A stretch of DNA of 64,000 nucleotides from Prochlorococcus sp. AG-409-K04 (GTDB taxonomy: Bacteria; Cyanobacteriota; Cyanobacteriia; PCC-6307; Cyanobiaceae). Where the stretch lies: contig QCKE01000002.1 in the NCBI GenBank assembly GCA_003215555.1, positions 62,001 to 126,000 on the forward strand, given 5' to 3'. The notes under the pieces were generated by a model, which did not search any database, was not told the origin of the DNA, and saw nothing but the letters and a program-made list of their open reading frames with translations. The translations under genes were made by a program, and so were the position numbers. Shown piece by piece: positions 18,911 to 28,339 of the stretch; within the stretch, counting starts at the first letter, position 1, and the number at the start of each line of letters is the position of its first letter.

Positions 18911-19459
18911 ATGAAAAATCGACTGTTGTTTTTAGGACCTCCTGGCGCTGGTAAAGGTACTCAGGCTGATTTGATTTGTAATAATCAAGGATTATTGCAT
19001 TTGTCTACAGGAGATTTGTTGCGCGAAGAAGTTTTTTCTGGAACTGCACTTGGGAAGGAAGCTGAAATTTTAATGAATAAAGGAGAGTTGGTTAGTGATC
19101 AGATTGTCTTATCAATAGTTGAGAAAAGACTACTAAAACATAATGAAGGTTGGCTTTTAGATGGATTTCCAAGAAATCTTCCTCAGGCTGATTTGCTGGA
19201 AATTTTGCTTCAAAAAGTTTCCCAGCCTATTGAGGCTGTGTTGTTTATCGAAATAGATGATCATACTTTGATCAAACGCATGCTTTCAAGAGGTCGGAAA
19301 GATGATAATGAAAAAGTGATCAGTAATAGACTGAAAATATATCGTGAACAAACTGCTCCTCTTGTTAATCATTACAAAAAACTTGGGATTTTGGAGGCTG
19401 TTGATGGTTTTGGGTCAGTTGAAGATGTTAATAGGCGGATCAAAAAAGTTTTAAATTAA
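18911..19459 (+). CDS. adk: Adenylate kinase
   Basis: Adk interconverts 2 ADP with ATP and AMP. The 182-residue enzyme has the P-loop GPPGAGKGTQ at residues 9-18, the AMP-binding STGDLLREE near 36 and DGFPRNLPQA near 84. The LID region is short (SRGRKDDNEKVISNRL) and has no zinc-binding cysteines, so this is the short-form enzyme. A T-run of nine bases lies in the secY-adk spacer without a clear hairpin. Confidence 0.97.
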   Translation: MKNRLLFLGPPGAGKGTQADLICNNQGLLHLSTGDLLREEVFSGTALGKEAEILMNKGELVSDQIVLSIVEKRLLKHNEGWLLDGFPRNLPQADLLEILLQKVSQPIEAVLFIEIDDHTLIKRMLSRGRKDDNEKVISNRLKIYREQTAPLVNHYKKLGILEAVDGFGSVEDVNRRIKKVLN

Positions 19460-19505
19460 GCGGTGTAGTAACATTGGAGTTTGCAAATAAGGACAGCCTC
19501 ACCCT

Positions 19506-19622
19506 ATGAAGGTGCGTGCCTCAGTCAAAAGAATGTGTGACAAATGTCGGGTGATTCGTCGCCGTGGCAGGGTAATGGTGATTTGTACCGCTACTCAAAA
19601 GCACAAACAACGCCAAGGTTGA
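19506..19622 (+). CDS. rpmJ: Ribosomal protein L36
   Basis: A 38-residue zinc-ribbon protein, [17 protein letters not shown] and then [21 protein letters not shown]. Cys11, Cys14, Cys27 and His33 give the complete metal site of the zinc-binding (C+) form. It lies between adk and rpsM, its usual place. The infA gene that often sits here is absent. Confidence 0.97.
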   Translation: MKVRASVKRMCDKCRVIRRRGRVMVICTATQKHKQRQG

Positions 19623-19744
19623 TTCTGATTCTTTGGCAACTATCTAAATAAAAAGGTTTAACATCCCATTGACTCTTTTTATTTAAATCATTTACTTCCA
19701 CTAGAATTTAGTGGTTTTTCTATCCTTCGGTTTCAAGTTTTTAA

Positions 19745-20110
19745 GTGGCAAGAATCGCCGGCATTGACATACCCCGTGAAAAACGGGTCGAAATCGCCCT
19801 CACCTATATCTATGGGATTGGATTAACCCGAGCCCAAAACATCCTTGAGGAAACAGGGGTAAACCCTGATATTCGAGTCAAGGATTTAGATGATAGTGAT
19901 GTGCAAAAACTCAGAGTGGCGTCAGAAGCCTTCACTATTGAAGGTGATTTACGTCGACAAGAAGGAATGGCGTTGAAGAGATTGCAAGACATTGGATGTC
20001 TTCGTGGTCGACGCCATAGAATGAGTCTCCCAGTGCGTGGTCAGCGTACTAGGACAAATGCTAGAACTCGTAGAGGTTCTCGCAAGACTGTTGCAGGTAG
20101 GAAAAAATAA
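19745..20110 (+). CDS. rpsM: Ribosomal protein S13
   Basis: S13 contacts the 50S subunit and the P-site tRNA from the 30S head. The 121-residue product begins with GTG at 19745 ([26 protein letters not shown]). The helix-two-turn-helix core is followed by the basic tail [24 protein letters not shown]. No ATG alternative exists near the start. A 122-base spacer separates it from rpmJ. Confidence 0.97.
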   Translation: MARIAGIDIPREKRVEIALTYIYGIGLTRAQNILEETGVNPDIRVKDLDDSDVQKLRVASEAFTIEGDLRRQEGMALKRLQDIGCLRGRRHRMSLPVRGQRTRTNARTRRGSRKTVAGRKK

Positions 20111-20180
20111 TTATTAGTTCTTTCACTTTTGCCTATTAATATAGGTTCCTTTCCCTTTTACCCAATCAGGCCCCAGGCTA

Positions 20181-20573
20181 ATGGCCACACCAGCAAAGAA
20201 AACAGGTTCTAAAAAGTCTAAGCGCAATGTGCCAAATGGCGTTGTGCATATTCAAAGCACCTTTAACAACACAATTGTTTCCATTACTGATAGTAACGGA
20301 GAAGTTATCTCATGGTCATCAGCTGGTGCAAGTGGCTTTAAAGGAGCTCGAAAGGGGACACCATTTGCTGCCCAAACTGCTGCTGAAGCAGCGGCTAGAC
20401 GTGCACTTGATCAAGGCATGCGACAAATTGAAGTTCTTGTACGTGGACCAGGTTCTGGTCGTGAAACGGCCATTCGTGCATTACAAGTTGCTGGTCTTGA
20501 GATTACATTAATTAGAGATGTAACTCCTCTTCCTCATAATGGTTGTCGAAGAGCAAAACGCAGGCGCGTTTAA
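20181..20573 (+). CDS. rpsK: Ribosomal protein S11
   Basis: S11 lines the mRNA exit on the 30S platform. The 130-residue protein has [50 protein letters not shown], split over residues 20-70, and ends [18 protein letters not shown], the S11 signature. Its length is standard. Confidence 0.98.
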   Translation: MATPAKKTGSKKSKRNVPNGVVHIQSTFNNTIVSITDSNGEVISWSSAGASGFKGARKGTPFAAQTAAEAAARRALDQGMRQIEVLVRGPGSGRETAIRALQVAGLEITLIRDVTPLPHNGCRRAKRRRV

Positions 20574-20624
20574 CCTTTTTCACTTATTGTGAAGTTCTTT
20601 AACTCTTTTTTCTCGATTTAGCCC

Positions 20625-21563
20625 GTGCTGCCATACCAGATTGACCGGATCGAACATCAAGTTTCTGATGATCGTTCTCAAACAGGAATATTCCTAGTCG
20701 GCCCTTTAGAAAGAGGCCATGCTACTACTTTGGGCAATTCTCTTAGGCGAGTCCTGATGGGAGGCCTGGAAGGGAGTGCGGTGACTGCTGTTCGGATTTC
20801 TGGAGTTAACCACGAATATGCAACTATTCCTGGCGTTCGTGAGGATGTATTAGATATTTTGTTAAATTGCAAAGAGTTAACCGTAAATAGTCGAAGTCAA
20901 GAATTAGAAATTGGTCGATTAGTAGTCAATGGACCCGCTGAAGTAAAAGCTCGTGATGTTCAATTTTCTTCTCAAGTACAAATAGTGGATGTTGATCGTC
21001 CAATAGCCACTGTTCAGGCTGGTCATAGTCTTGAATTAGAACTTCATGTTGAAAGAGGAGTTGGATATAGGCCTGTAGAAAAGAAAAATGATGAGACAAG
21101 TGCAATTGATCTTTTGCAAATAGATGCGGTATTTATGCCCATTAAAAAAGTAAATTTTACTATCGATGAAACTGCAGTTTCTGAGGGTGGCACTGCTCGA
21201 GAAAGATTACGTTTAGAAATTGTTACTGATGGTTCAATAACTCCAGATGATGCTATTTCCGAAGCGGCAAATCAACTTATTGAGTTATTTCAACCCTTGG
21301 CTACTGTCACAATGGTTGAGGAAATTCCTCAAGAGCCAGAACCAACAGCAGAAGCTCAAATACCTTTGGAAGAATTGAATTTATCAGTAAGGGCCTATAA
21401 TTGTCTTAAGAGAGCACAAGTTAACTCTGTCTCTGATTTAATGGGATTCAGTTATGAAGACCTTTTGGAAATCAAAAACTTTGGATCGAAATCAGCTGAC
21501 GAAGTTATAGAAGCTTTAGAGCGAATAGGAATTTCTATTCCTCAGAGTAGAACTTCTTCGTGA
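20625..21563 (+). CDS. rpoA: RNA polymerase alpha subunit
   Basis: RpoA dimerises to begin assembly of RNA polymerase and contacts activators and UP elements. The 312-residue product starts with GTG at 20625 ([16 protein letters not shown]). The N-terminal domain has [36 protein letters not shown]. The C-terminal domain at about residues 245-305 carries [20 protein letters not shown] and the helix-hairpin-helix [17 protein letters not shown]. The linker, residues 228-245, is Glu/Pro-rich. Confidence 0.98.
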   Translation: MLPYQIDRIEHQVSDDRSQTGIFLVGPLERGHATTLGNSLRRVLMGGLEGSAVTAVRISGVNHEYATIPGVREDVLDILLNCKELTVNSRSQELEIGRLVVNGPAEVKARDVQFSSQVQIVDVDRPIATVQAGHSLELELHVERGVGYRPVEKKNDETSAIDLLQIDAVFMPIKKVNFTIDETAVSEGGTARERLRLEIVTDGSITPDDAISEAANQLIELFQPLATVTMVEEIPQEPEPTAEAQIPLEELNLSVRAYNCLKRAQVNSVSDLMGFSYEDLLEIKNFGSKSADEVIEALERIGISIPQSRTSS

Positions 21564-21596
21564 AGCACATTTTCAAGTTTAGGACTTTTTTATACC

Positions 21597-21947
21597 ATGC
21601 GTCATCAACTGAGAATTTCACAACTTGGTAGGCCAGCTGATCAGAGAAAAGCACTTTTGCGAGGCTTAACTACACAGTTAATTCGTGAGGGTAGGGTAAC
21701 TACAACAAAAGCACGGGCAAAAGCTTTGCGAGATGAAGTAGAAAGAATGATTGGATTGGCTAAAGATGGCAGTTTGGCTTCTAGAAGAAGAGCTATTGGA
21801 TATATATATGATAAAAAGTTAGTTCATTCACTCTTTGAAAAAGCTCAAGAACGTTATGGAGATAGACAGGGAGGATATACCCGAATTGTAAGAACAGTTT
21901 CCAGACGCGGAGATAACGCAGAAATGGCAATTATTGAGCTTGTTTGA
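21597..21947 (+). CDS. rplQ: Ribosomal protein L17
   Basis: L17 lies at the bottom of the 50S near the tunnel exit. The 116-residue product starts [45 protein letters not shown], the standard family start, and ends [25 protein letters not shown]. It closes the alpha-operon order rpsM-rpsK-rpoA-rplQ. Confidence 0.98.
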   Translation: MRHQLRISQLGRPADQRKALLRGLTTQLIREGRVTTTKARAKALRDEVERMIGLAKDGSLASRRRAIGYIYDKKLVHSLFEKAQERYGDRQGGYTRIVRTVSRRGDNAEMAIIELV

Positions 21948-21974
21948 TTATTTATAAAAGTTGCTTAAATATTC

Positions 21975-22820
21975 ATGGCAACTGACTTAACAGCTAGAAG
22001 AATAGCCTTATCAATTCAATATCAAGGAACAGAATATAATGGATGGCAAAGCCAAAAGCAGGGAAAAAGTATTCAACAAGTCTTAGAAGATGCTATTTAT
22101 TCCCTAGAACCATATAGACCAGTGAAGGTTGTTGCAGCAGGAAGAACAGATGCTGGAGTTCATGCGGCGGGACAGGTGGTTCATTTTGATTCTGTTGGTC
22201 AAATTCCAGTCAAAAGATGGGTTTCAGCATTGAACGGAAGATTGCCAGCTTCAATAAGAATTCGTGATTCAAGTGAGCAATCAGTTGAATGGCATGCATG
22301 CCATTCTGCTCTATATAGAAGATATCGATATACAATTTATAATGGCAAAACTCCTAATCTTTTTTTAACTCCTTGGACTTGGCATCGCTATAGCTATCGT
22401 TTAGATGATGAAGCTATGTCGAAAGCTATTAAGCCGCTAGTTGGTTTGCATGACTTTTTTGCTTTCCAAAGAAGTGGGAGCAATAGAGCAAATGCATTTA
22501 CAACAATTCAAGAAATACAATTAGAAAGAAGAGGGGACTTACTTTTTTTTGAGATTCAGGCAAGTGGTTTTTTGTATGGCATGGTTAGATTATTAATAGG
22601 ACAATTGGTCACAGTTGGAGAGCATAGGTTGTCCATTGATGATTTTGAAAAGCGTTGGAAGGAAAGACGCAGATCTGAGGTGAAAGAAGCTGCTCCTGCT
22701 AGAGGTCTTTGCTTTGTTCGTGCAGGTTATAAACAAAAGGTTTTTAGAGAAAATATAGTTTTTGATAGCTTTCCAGTTCTTTCTCTTTTGACTGATGATT
22801 CTCCAAAGAGTTTGTTTTAA
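21975..22820 (+). CDS. truA: tRNA pseudouridine synthase A
   Basis: TruA makes pseudouridine at tRNA positions 38-40 in the anticodon arm. The 281-residue enzyme has the catalytic motif [16 protein letters not shown] with the nucleophile Asp59. It also has the RYRYTIYNG strand and the [17 protein letters not shown] motif near residue 196. It follows rplQ by 27 bases and is followed by a 154-base leader before rplM. Confidence 0.96.
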   Translation: MATDLTARRIALSIQYQGTEYNGWQSQKQGKSIQQVLEDAIYSLEPYRPVKVVAAGRTDAGVHAAGQVVHFDSVGQIPVKRWVSALNGRLPASIRIRDSSEQSVEWHACHSALYRRYRYTIYNGKTPNLFLTPWTWHRYSYRLDDEAMSKAIKPLVGLHDFFAFQRSGSNRANAFTTIQEIQLERRGDLLFFEIQASGFLYGMVRLLIGQLVTVGEHRLSIDDFEKRWKERRRSEVKEAAPARGLCFVRAGYKQKVFRENIVFDSFPVLSLLTDDSPKSLF

Positions 22821-22930
22821 GTCAATAAATAGATTCGATTTTTTGTATATTTTTTAAAAAATCATCCTTCAAAGTGTAAAATAAAAAATTGAGTTGTAGA
22901 TCATTGAAATGGTCTGACTCTCACTGAACA

Positions 22931-22970
22931 ACCCTTGTTATGACAGGGGTATACTTAACCGGCAAGCCGG
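22931..22970 (+). promoter_or_regulatory. Two tandem hairpins just before rplM
   Basis: The first hairpin pairs ACCCTTGT (22931-22938) with ACAGGGGT (22943-22950), 8 base pairs with one G-T, around the loop TATG. The second pairs CCGG (22959-22962) with CCGG (22967-22970) around CAAG and ends 4 bases before the rplM ATG. Neither has a T-run, so they look like a leader that could control access to the start codon. L13-dependent control is an inference from other bacteria. Confidence 0.4.
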
Positions 22971-22974
22971 ATAG

Positions 22975-23415
22975 ATGAACAAGACAATTACTCCCTCAAT
23001 TGACTCGATAAGCCGCCAGTGGTATCTAGTTGATGCTGAAAATCAGACACTTGGAAGATTGGCTACTGAAGTAGCTTCTGTTCTTCGTGGTAAGAACAAG
23101 CCTAGTTTCACTCCTCATTTAGATACTGGTGATTTTGTTGTTATTGTAAATGCTGAAAAGATACAAGTTACTGGTAAGAAGGGAAGTCAGAAATTATATA
23201 GACGTCACTCTGGTCGTCCTGGTGGAATGAAAGTAGAAACTTTTAATTCTCTTCAAGAACGTATTCCAGAAAGGATTATTGAGAAAGCTATTAAAGGGAT
23301 GCTGCCTCATAATGCTTTAGGAAGGCAGTTATTTAGAAAATTAAAAGTTTACAAAGGTTCAGATCATCCACATGCTGCCCAAAATCCTCAGGTTCTTTCC
23401 ATTTCTTCTAACTAA
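22975..23415 (+). CDS. rplM: Ribosomal protein L13
   Basis: L13 is an early 50S assembly protein. The 146-residue product holds [54 protein letters not shown] in its first half and [34 protein letters not shown] near its end. The order rplM-rpsI is the usual bacterial pair; the spacer to rpsI is 9 bases. Confidence 0.98.
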   Translation: MNKTITPSIDSISRQWYLVDAENQTLGRLATEVASVLRGKNKPSFTPHLDTGDFVVIVNAEKIQVTGKKGSQKLYRRHSGRPGGMKVETFNSLQERIPERIIEKAIKGMLPHNALGRQLFRKLKVYKGSDHPHAAQNPQVLSISSN

Positions 23416-23424
23416 ATCATCAAA

Positions 23425-23835
23425 ATGAATAGCTCTACGAAAAATACAGTTGTTTATTGGGGAACTGGTAGAAGAAAAACCTCAGTAGCCAGAGTTAGAT
23501 TAGTACCTGGTAATGGCAAAATTACAATTAATGGTCGGCCAGGAGATCATTATTTGAATTTTAATCCAGCATATATATCAGCTGTTAGAGCTCCTTTAAT
23601 TACTCTTGGCTTGGGAGATGCTTATGATGTACTTGTCAATGTTTATGGCGGTGGTTTAACAGGTCAATCAGATGCCATAAAACAGGGAGCTGCAAGAGCT
23701 TTGTGTGAGCTATCTGCTGACAATCGCAAGCCTTTGAAGACTGAAGGTCATTTAAGTAGAGACCCAAGAGCTAAAGAAAGACGCAAATATGGATTGAAGA
23801 AAGCTCGCAAGGCTCCTCAGTTCTCTAAACGTTAA
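23425..23835 (+). CDS. rpsI: Ribosomal protein S9
   Basis: S9 reaches the P-site tRNA with its C-terminal tail. The 136-residue product contains [29 protein letters not shown] near the start and [19 protein letters not shown] in the middle. It ends [17 protein letters not shown], with the invariant KR tail that contacts tRNA. Confidence 0.98.
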   Translation: MNSSTKNTVVYWGTGRRKTSVARVRLVPGNGKITINGRPGDHYLNFNPAYISAVRAPLITLGLGDAYDVLVNVYGGGLTGQSDAIKQGAARALCELSADNRKPLKTEGHLSRDPRAKERRKYGLKKARKAPQFSKR

Positions 23836-23876
23836 AATATTAAATTACAACGTTTTTCTTATTTTTCTAATTCAAA

Positions 23877-24149
23877 ATGCCTAAAAAAGATATCCACCCA
23901 AAATGGTATTCCGATGCAAAAGTCATTTGCAATGGAGAAGTTGTTATGACGACTGGATCAACTCAGCCAGAGATTCATGTTGATGTTTGGAGCGGCAACC
24001 ATCCATTTTTTACTGGAACACAAAAGATTCTTGATACAGAAGGTAGGGTTGATCGTTTTATGAGAAAGTATGGTATGGCTAACCCAAATAACGAAACAAA
24101 CGATTCGATACAAGATAGTTCTTCAGATTCATCTACAAAGGGGTCCTGA
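23877..24149 (+). CDS. rpmE: Ribosomal protein L31
   Basis: L31 bridges the subunits. The 90-residue protein starts MPKKDIHPKWYSDAKVICNGEVV and contains SGNHPFFTGTQKILDTEGRVDRFMRKYG. It has a single Cys (VIC) and lacks the zinc-binding cysteine set, so it is the zinc-independent type common in cyanobacteria. The last 20 residues are a Ser/Asp/Asn tail. Confidence 0.96.
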   Translation: MPKKDIHPKWYSDAKVICNGEVVMTTGSTQPEIHVDVWSGNHPFFTGTQKILDTEGRVDRFMRKYGMANPNNETNDSIQDSSSDSSTKGS

Positions 24150-24190
24150 TTTTTTTCTATATACAACATATGAAAAAGAGTTGATGTGTT

Positions 24191-25288
24191 ATGGACACCT
24201 CAACCCTTAAAGCAAGACTTGATACTGCAACTGCCAGTTTCAAAAGTTTGGAATTGCAGTTAGCAGATCCAGATGTAGCTTCTGATCCCAAACGCTTGGA
24301 AACTATTGCTAGAGAAAGAGCTCGGTTAGAGCCTTTGGTTTTAGATTACGAGGCATTGAAGGCTATTGATGCAGAGGCTCTTGATGCCAAGCAATTATTG
24401 CGAGAGAGTAAATCAGACAAAGAAATGGAATTATTAGCTCAAGAGGAATTGCAAAGATTAGAGAATCTTGAAAACATTTTAGTTAGTCGATTAACCTTGG
24501 CTCTTCTGCCAAAGGATCCAAGAGATGAAAGAAGTGTAATGTTGGAGATTAGAGCTGGTGCTGGAGGAGATGAAGCTTGTATTTGGGCAGGAGATTTAGC
24601 AAGAATGTATGAACGATATGGTTTTAAAGTCGGGTGGAATGTCAAGCCAATTAGTTCAACTGAGGCAGATTTAGGAGGTTTTCGCGAATTAATTATTTCA
24701 GTAAAAGGAGATGCAGTTTTTAGTCAGTTGAAGTTTGAGGCAGGTGTTCATCGAGTTCAGCGTGTACCTGCTACAGAATCCCAAGGACGAGTTCATACTT
24801 CGACAGCAACAGTTGCTGTAATGCCCGAGGCTGATCCAGTTGAGGTTAAACTAGATCCTACGGAGTTGGAAATTAGTACCGCCAGATCTGGAGGTGCTGG
24901 TGGTCAAAATGTTAACAAAGTTGAAACTGCTGTTGATTTATTGCACAAGCCAACTGGGATAAGAGTTTTTTGTACTCAGGAACGATCGCAACTTCAAAAC
25001 CGAGAAAGGGCTTTGGAAATTTTGAGAGCCAAGTTATTAGAGAAGGAAATAGAGGAAGCAAATGCTAAAGAAAGATCGGCAAGATTGGCACAGGTGGGAA
25101 CTGGAGATAGAAGTGAAAAAATTCGTACCTATAATTACAAAGATAATCGTGCTACTGACCATCGCTTAGGACTAAATTTTCCTTTAGAAAATGTACTTGA
25201 AGGTCAATTAGATGATTTGATTAATGCTTGTATTGCAGAAGAACAAAGACTGAAAATGGAAGAATTGGGTTCACATGATACTGATTGA
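24191..25288 (+). CDS. prfA: Peptide chain release factor 1
   Basis: RF1 ends translation at UAA and UAG. The 365-residue protein has the RF1 codon-reading tripeptide PAT ([10 protein letters not shown], near residue 192) and the peptidyl-hydrolysis GGQ in [19 protein letters not shown] near residue 237. The tail has [26 protein letters not shown]. There is no frameshift site, unlike prfB. It ends the long plus-strand cluster, and a minus-strand HNH gene follows tail to tail after 6 bases. Confidence 0.98.
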   Translation: MDTSTLKARLDTATASFKSLELQLADPDVASDPKRLETIARERARLEPLVLDYEALKAIDAEALDAKQLLRESKSDKEMELLAQEELQRLENLENILVSRLTLALLPKDPRDERSVMLEIRAGAGGDEACIWAGDLARMYERYGFKVGWNVKPISSTEADLGGFRELIISVKGDAVFSQLKFEAGVHRVQRVPATESQGRVHTSTATVAVMPEADPVEVKLDPTELEISTARSGGAGGQNVNKVETAVDLLHKPTGIRVFCTQERSQLQNRERALEILRAKLLEKEIEEANAKERSARLAQVGTGDRSEKIRTYNYKDNRATDHRLGLNFPLENVLEGQLDDLINACIAEEQRLKMEELGSHDTD

Positions 25289-25294
25289 ATTTTA

Positions 25295-25798
25295 TTAATT
25301 CCAACCAATTACGTATTTTTTCCATTCTGCATGATTACCTAAATTAATTTGTTTGTTGGCTTCAAAATTTAGTGTATTCAAAGGTTTATGAGGAATATTT
25401 TTTAGTTTCATATTTGCTTCTTTTGGAGTTCTATTGCCTTTTTCTATGTTGCATGAGATGCATGCAGTTGTTACATTCTCCCACTTGTCTTCCCCACCTC
25501 TGCTTTTAGGAATTATATGGTCAATAGTTAATTTTTCTCCTTTATATCCGCAGTATTGGCATGAGTAGTTATCTCGCTGGATCAGATTTTTTCTATTGAG
25601 TGTTAATTCTCTATATGGGACTTGGATGAAGTATCTCAGACGGATCACTGTTGGAAGTTTGATATCTTTCCTAATGTTGTGATTTGAATCTTCTTCTAAA
25701 GTCTCAGCTTTACCTTTAATCGTCAGCACAGTGGCTCTTTGCCATGTTGTAATATTTAAAGGCTCATATGAAGCATTTAATACTAGTACCTGGCTCAT
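25295..25798 (-). CDS. HNH endonuclease family protein
   Basis: A 167-residue protein. After a 70-residue N-terminal part (VLVLNASYEPLNITTWQRA, a common start in bacterial and phage HNH proteins) comes CQYCGYKGEKLTIDHIIPKSRGGEDKWENVTTACISCN, split over residues 79-117. This has two CxxC pairs for a structural zinc, the DH of the HNH motif and the Asn/His-like catalytic positions. A short GNRTP tail follows. The gene is single, without a partner methylase or toxin-like gene. Such stand-alone HNH proteins are conserved in cyanobacteria, so it is probably a housekeeping nuclease rather than a mobile element. Target unknown. Confidence 0.85.
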   Translation of the reverse strand: MSQVLVLNASYEPLNITTWQRATVLTIKGKAETLEEDSNHNIRKDIKLPTVIRLRYFIQVPYRELTLNRKNLIQRDNYSCQYCGYKGEKLTIDHIIPKSRGGEDKWENVTTACISCNIEKGNRTPKEANMKLKNIPHKPLNTLNFEANKQINLGNHAEWKKYVIGWN

Positions 25799-25869
25799 GC
25801 GAGCTAAGTAATTTTATATCATCATACTTGCATTAGAGGAATACTGCTGTTTTATTGATTGCAAGTGCT

Positions 25870-27015
25870 ATGACTTTAGAAAATATTGATTTTCGTCAAA
25901 GAGCTTGGGTCGAGGTTTTTCCTAAAGCAATTAAATCCAATACTGAAGTAATTAGGAATCTGATTTCAAACAACTGTTTATTGATGGCAGTTGTGAAAGC
26001 TGATGGTTATGGTCATGGATCCGTTACCGTTTCTCAAGCAGCTTTAGAAGGAGGAGCTTCTAGTTTAGGAGTCGCAACTTTGCAAGAAGCCTTGGATTTA
26101 AGAAAATCCGGAATTGCTTGTCCCATACTCATTCTTGGGAATTTAGTAACTAGGGAAGATTTTAACTTTTGTCTTGATTGGGATCTAATGCCTACTTTAA
26201 GTGATTCTCGAGAAGCTCTTCTTTGTCAAAAACTAGCTGAATCTAAAAATAAATCTTTTGATGTGCATATAAAAATTGATACTGGTATGACAAGATTGGG
26301 ATGTGATTTAGATGCTGCGACAGGCTTGATCGCCCTTGTTGATCAATTGAAGAACCTTTCTCTTCAAGGAATTTATAGTCATCTTGCTTTGGCTGATGCT
26401 GAATTAGATAGTTGTGCTGACATAGAGACACTTAACCAGAAAGCAAAATTTGAATCTGTTTTATTAGATATAAAAGGAAGAAAAAAGAAAATTTGTAGGC
26501 ACTTGGCTAATTCTGCAGGCACTTTCAGAGATAAAAGTCTTCATTTTGATATGGTCAGAGTCGGTTTAGCCCTATATGGATATAGTCCTTTTGCTAATTC
26601 CAATAAAGATTGTATTTTGCAGCCTGCGCTGGCTGTTAGAGCAAAGGTAACGCTAGTGCGAGATGTACCCTCTCAAACTGGAGTGAGCTATGGACATTCT
26701 TTTAAAACTCAACGTCCAAGTAGACTTGCAGTTGTTGGTATTGGCTATGCGGATGGAATTAGTCGAGCTTTGTCTGGAGCGATGAAAGTCTTAATCGATG
26801 GAAAAACCTATCCTCAGGTAGGCTCGATTACCATGGACCAATTGGTAATTGATATCACAGAAAATCCTGGTATTAGAGTAGGTAGCATTGTTACTGTGCT
26901 TGGTGAAGATGGAAATTCTTCTATAACGCCATATCAATGGACTGAAATTACTGGGTCAATTCCTTGGGAAATATTATGCGGTTTTAAATACCGGCTTCCA
27001 AGGGTTGTGATTTGA
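25870..27015 (+). CDS. alr: Alanine racemase
   Basis: Alr is a PLP enzyme that makes D-alanine for peptidoglycan. With the ATG at 25870 the product is 381 residues. The cofactor lysine is K43 in MAVVKADGYGHGS, and the second catalytic base is the Tyr in GVSYGHSF near residue 274. The barrel strands (DVHIKIDTGMTRLGCD, GIYSHLA) and the C-terminal beta domain (VGSITMDQLVIDIT) are present. A TTG at 25855 in frame would add five residues. Confidence 0.96.
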   Translation: MTLENIDFRQRAWVEVFPKAIKSNTEVIRNLISNNCLLMAVVKADGYGHGSVTVSQAALEGGASSLGVATLQEALDLRKSGIACPILILGNLVTREDFNFCLDWDLMPTLSDSREALLCQKLAESKNKSFDVHIKIDTGMTRLGCDLDAATGLIALVDQLKNLSLQGIYSHLALADAELDSCADIETLNQKAKFESVLLDIKGRKKKICRHLANSAGTFRDKSLHFDMVRVGLALYGYSPFANSNKDCILQPALAVRAKVTLVRDVPSQTGVSYGHSFKTQRPSRLAVVGIGYADGISRALSGAMKVLIDGKTYPQVGSITMDQLVIDITENPGIRVGSIVTVLGEDGNSSITPYQWTEITGSIPWEILCGFKYRLPRVVI

Positions 27016-27083
27016 ACTTCCTGAAGAATTAGGGTGTAATGCTTTTATTTTTAGTATCCTCTTGATAAGGTATTGATGCTACT

Positions 27084-27172
27084 GGAGAGGTGGCTGAGTG
27101 GTTGAAAGCGGCTCCCTGCTAAGGAGTTACAGAAGGCAACTTCTGTCGAGGGTTCGAATCCCTCCCTCTCCG
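27084..27172 (+). tRNA. tRNA-Ser (anticodon GCT)
   Basis: An 89-base class II tRNA: acceptor GGAGAGG pairs with CCTCTCC, discriminator G. The D arm has GGCTGAGTGGTTGAAAGCG, the anticodon arm is GCTCCCTGCTAAGGAG with GCT, the long variable arm is ACAGAAGGCAACTTCTGTC, and the T arm holds GGGTTCGAATCCC. The long variable arm is the serine identity element. It reads AGC and AGT codons. Confidence 0.98.
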
Positions 27173-27189
27173 TTGAATTTTTGGCTTTA

Positions 27190-27214
27190 ATTAGTTCACA
27201 AAGATTGAACTAAT
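27190..27214 (+). terminator. Hairpin after tRNA-Ser, probable terminator
   Basis: A perfect 9-base-pair inverted repeat ATTAGTTCA / TGAACTAAT with a 7-base loop begins 17 bases after the tRNA-Ser gene. The bases after it (AGTTTGATTG) form only a weak T-run, so it may be a 3' end or processing signal rather than a strict intrinsic terminator. Confidence 0.5.
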
Positions 27215-27391
27215 AGTTTGATTGAAAAACGTGTTCAATTTAATTTGGTTTTCTCTTCCTCTCAGTAACTTATATTTTTGAATTAGTGTGATAAATGTAT
27301 TTATGTTCCTAAAAAACTATCCTTTTAAGGGTTAAAGGATATAAGTTTTGATCTAAAGATTGAACTTTTTAAAGAGAATAGATTATATAAA

Positions 27392-27424
27392 AACTCCTGT
27401 AAGGAAATTTACCTTACAGGAGTT
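27392..27424 (-). terminator. Terminator of psaI-psaL
   Basis: A perfect 13-base-pair stem, AACTCCTGTAAGG with CCTTACAGGAGTT, and a 7-base loop lies 28 bases past the psaL stop codon. On the minus strand it is followed by TTTATATAAT. It is the obvious 3' end of the psaI-psaL transcript. Confidence 0.75.
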
Positions 27425-27452
27425 GCAATTAGGACAGTATATTTTTATAGAT

Positions 27453-28052
27453 TTAACCAGCTGCCCATACACCTTTAACGATTGGCATAATTGTATCGAG
27501 ATGAAGGGTTCCACAAAGCAACCAAGCAAACACAGCTCCACCGCAACCTCCTAACCAGAAGCCACTTGTGAAGTCGGCCCATCCTGATCTAGTGAATAAA
27601 TCAGCTGGTGGATTATCTATTGTGCAATCTGAAGGCTGTATATTTGGAGCTTTTCCTGGAGCATTATACAAAACTAATAAAGCAGTAAGAATATGAACTG
27701 CTCCAATAGTTCCTAATAAACCTGCTGTAAGAGCAAATTCAGTAGTTCTTAGAGGTCCTGTCATTGCATATGGACCATAAAGTAAATAACCAAATGCGGC
27801 TCCTACTTCTAAACCACGAAAATTTGGAGAAAGTCCAGCTCGATAAAAGGGAAGATTGTTTAAAAAAGCTTTAGTGAAATAACCACTGTTCACTGGTGTC
27901 GACAAATTGCCAACACAGGGATCGGAAACGGGATTCACAGCCCATTGATCGACAATTCCTATGTCACCAGGGCGAACTGAGCTGTCAACGTATTTCTCGT
28001 TGAATTTCACAGGCTCAGATGACTTTAAAAAGGGGTCTTGAAATTCAGTCAT
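27453..28052 (-). CDS. psaL: Photosystem I subunit XI (PsaL)
   Basis: PsaL is needed for trimer formation of photosystem I in the thylakoid membrane. The 199-residue protein has a hydrophilic N-terminus of about 80 residues ([37 protein letters not shown], split) followed by membrane segments near residues 82-105 and 110-135, and a final one near 165-190 ([20 protein letters not shown]). The loop between the last two carries a polar insertion around [13 protein letters not shown]. psaI lies 45 bases upstream on the same strand. Confidence 0.97.
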   Translation of the reverse strand: MTEFQDPFLKSSEPVKFNEKYVDSSVRPGDIGIVDQWAVNPVSDPCVGNLSTPVNSGYFTKAFLNNLPFYRAGLSPNFRGLEVGAAFGYLLYGPYAMTGPLRTTEFALTAGLLGTIGAVHILTALLVLYNAPGKAPNIQPSDCTIDNPPADLFTRSGWADFTSGFWLGGCGGAVFAWLLCGTLHLDTIMPIVKGVWAAG

Positions 28053-28097
28053 GGGCGTATAAAGAACTTTGTTTACTTAAAAGAAACAAAACGTGTT

Positions 28098-28214
28098 TCA
28101 GTCAGTTGCTGTGATGTAGCGACCAACAAGAACAATAAAAACTGCTGGAGTTACTAACCCTATAAGAGGGACGAAAACAGCAGGAAGCCAGGTCGCGGCA
28201 AACTCGCTAGACAT
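28098..28214 (-). CDS. psaI: Photosystem I subunit VIII (PsaI)
   Basis: A 38-residue single-span thylakoid protein. It reads MSSEFAATWLPAVFVPLIGL then VTPAVFIVLVGRYITATD from the ATG at 28212-28214. The form W-L-P-x-x-F-V-P-x-x-G and one membrane helix ending in an acidic, polar tail are the PsaI signature. PsaI sits next to PsaL in the trimer core and helps bind it. It is upstream of psaL on the same strand, the common cyanobacterial arrangement. Confidence 0.95.
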   Translation of the reverse strand: MSSEFAATWLPAVFVPLIGLVTPAVFIVLVGRYITATD

Positions 28215-28254
28215 TGGGTGTACCAAAAGATCCACTCTTACTGTATAGAGTTAA

Positions 28255-28273
28255 CGTGTAATAGATACGTAAA
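28255..28273 (-). promoter_or_regulatory. HLR1-like repeat in the psaI promoter region
   Basis: On the minus strand the sequence TTTACGTATCTATTACACG holds two TTAC-centred half sites, upstream of a possible -10 (TATACA at 28242-28247). HLR1, the RpaB site in photosystem I promoters, is two (G/T)TTACA repeats two bases apart after each 8-mer. Here the repeat distance is 11 rather than 10 and the first half has one mismatch, so the match is imperfect. Confidence 0.25.
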
Positions 28274-28339
28274 CACCTCATTGGTGACATAAAAGTTCAA
28301 TCCAATGCCACGAATCAGAATTTTTCCGCCCTTGAAAAC

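Noticed and set aside
25295-25798. HNH gene as a homing endonuclease or restriction enzyme
   Set aside because: No intron, intein, methylase or repeat nearby; stand-alone HNH proteins are common in cyanobacteria.
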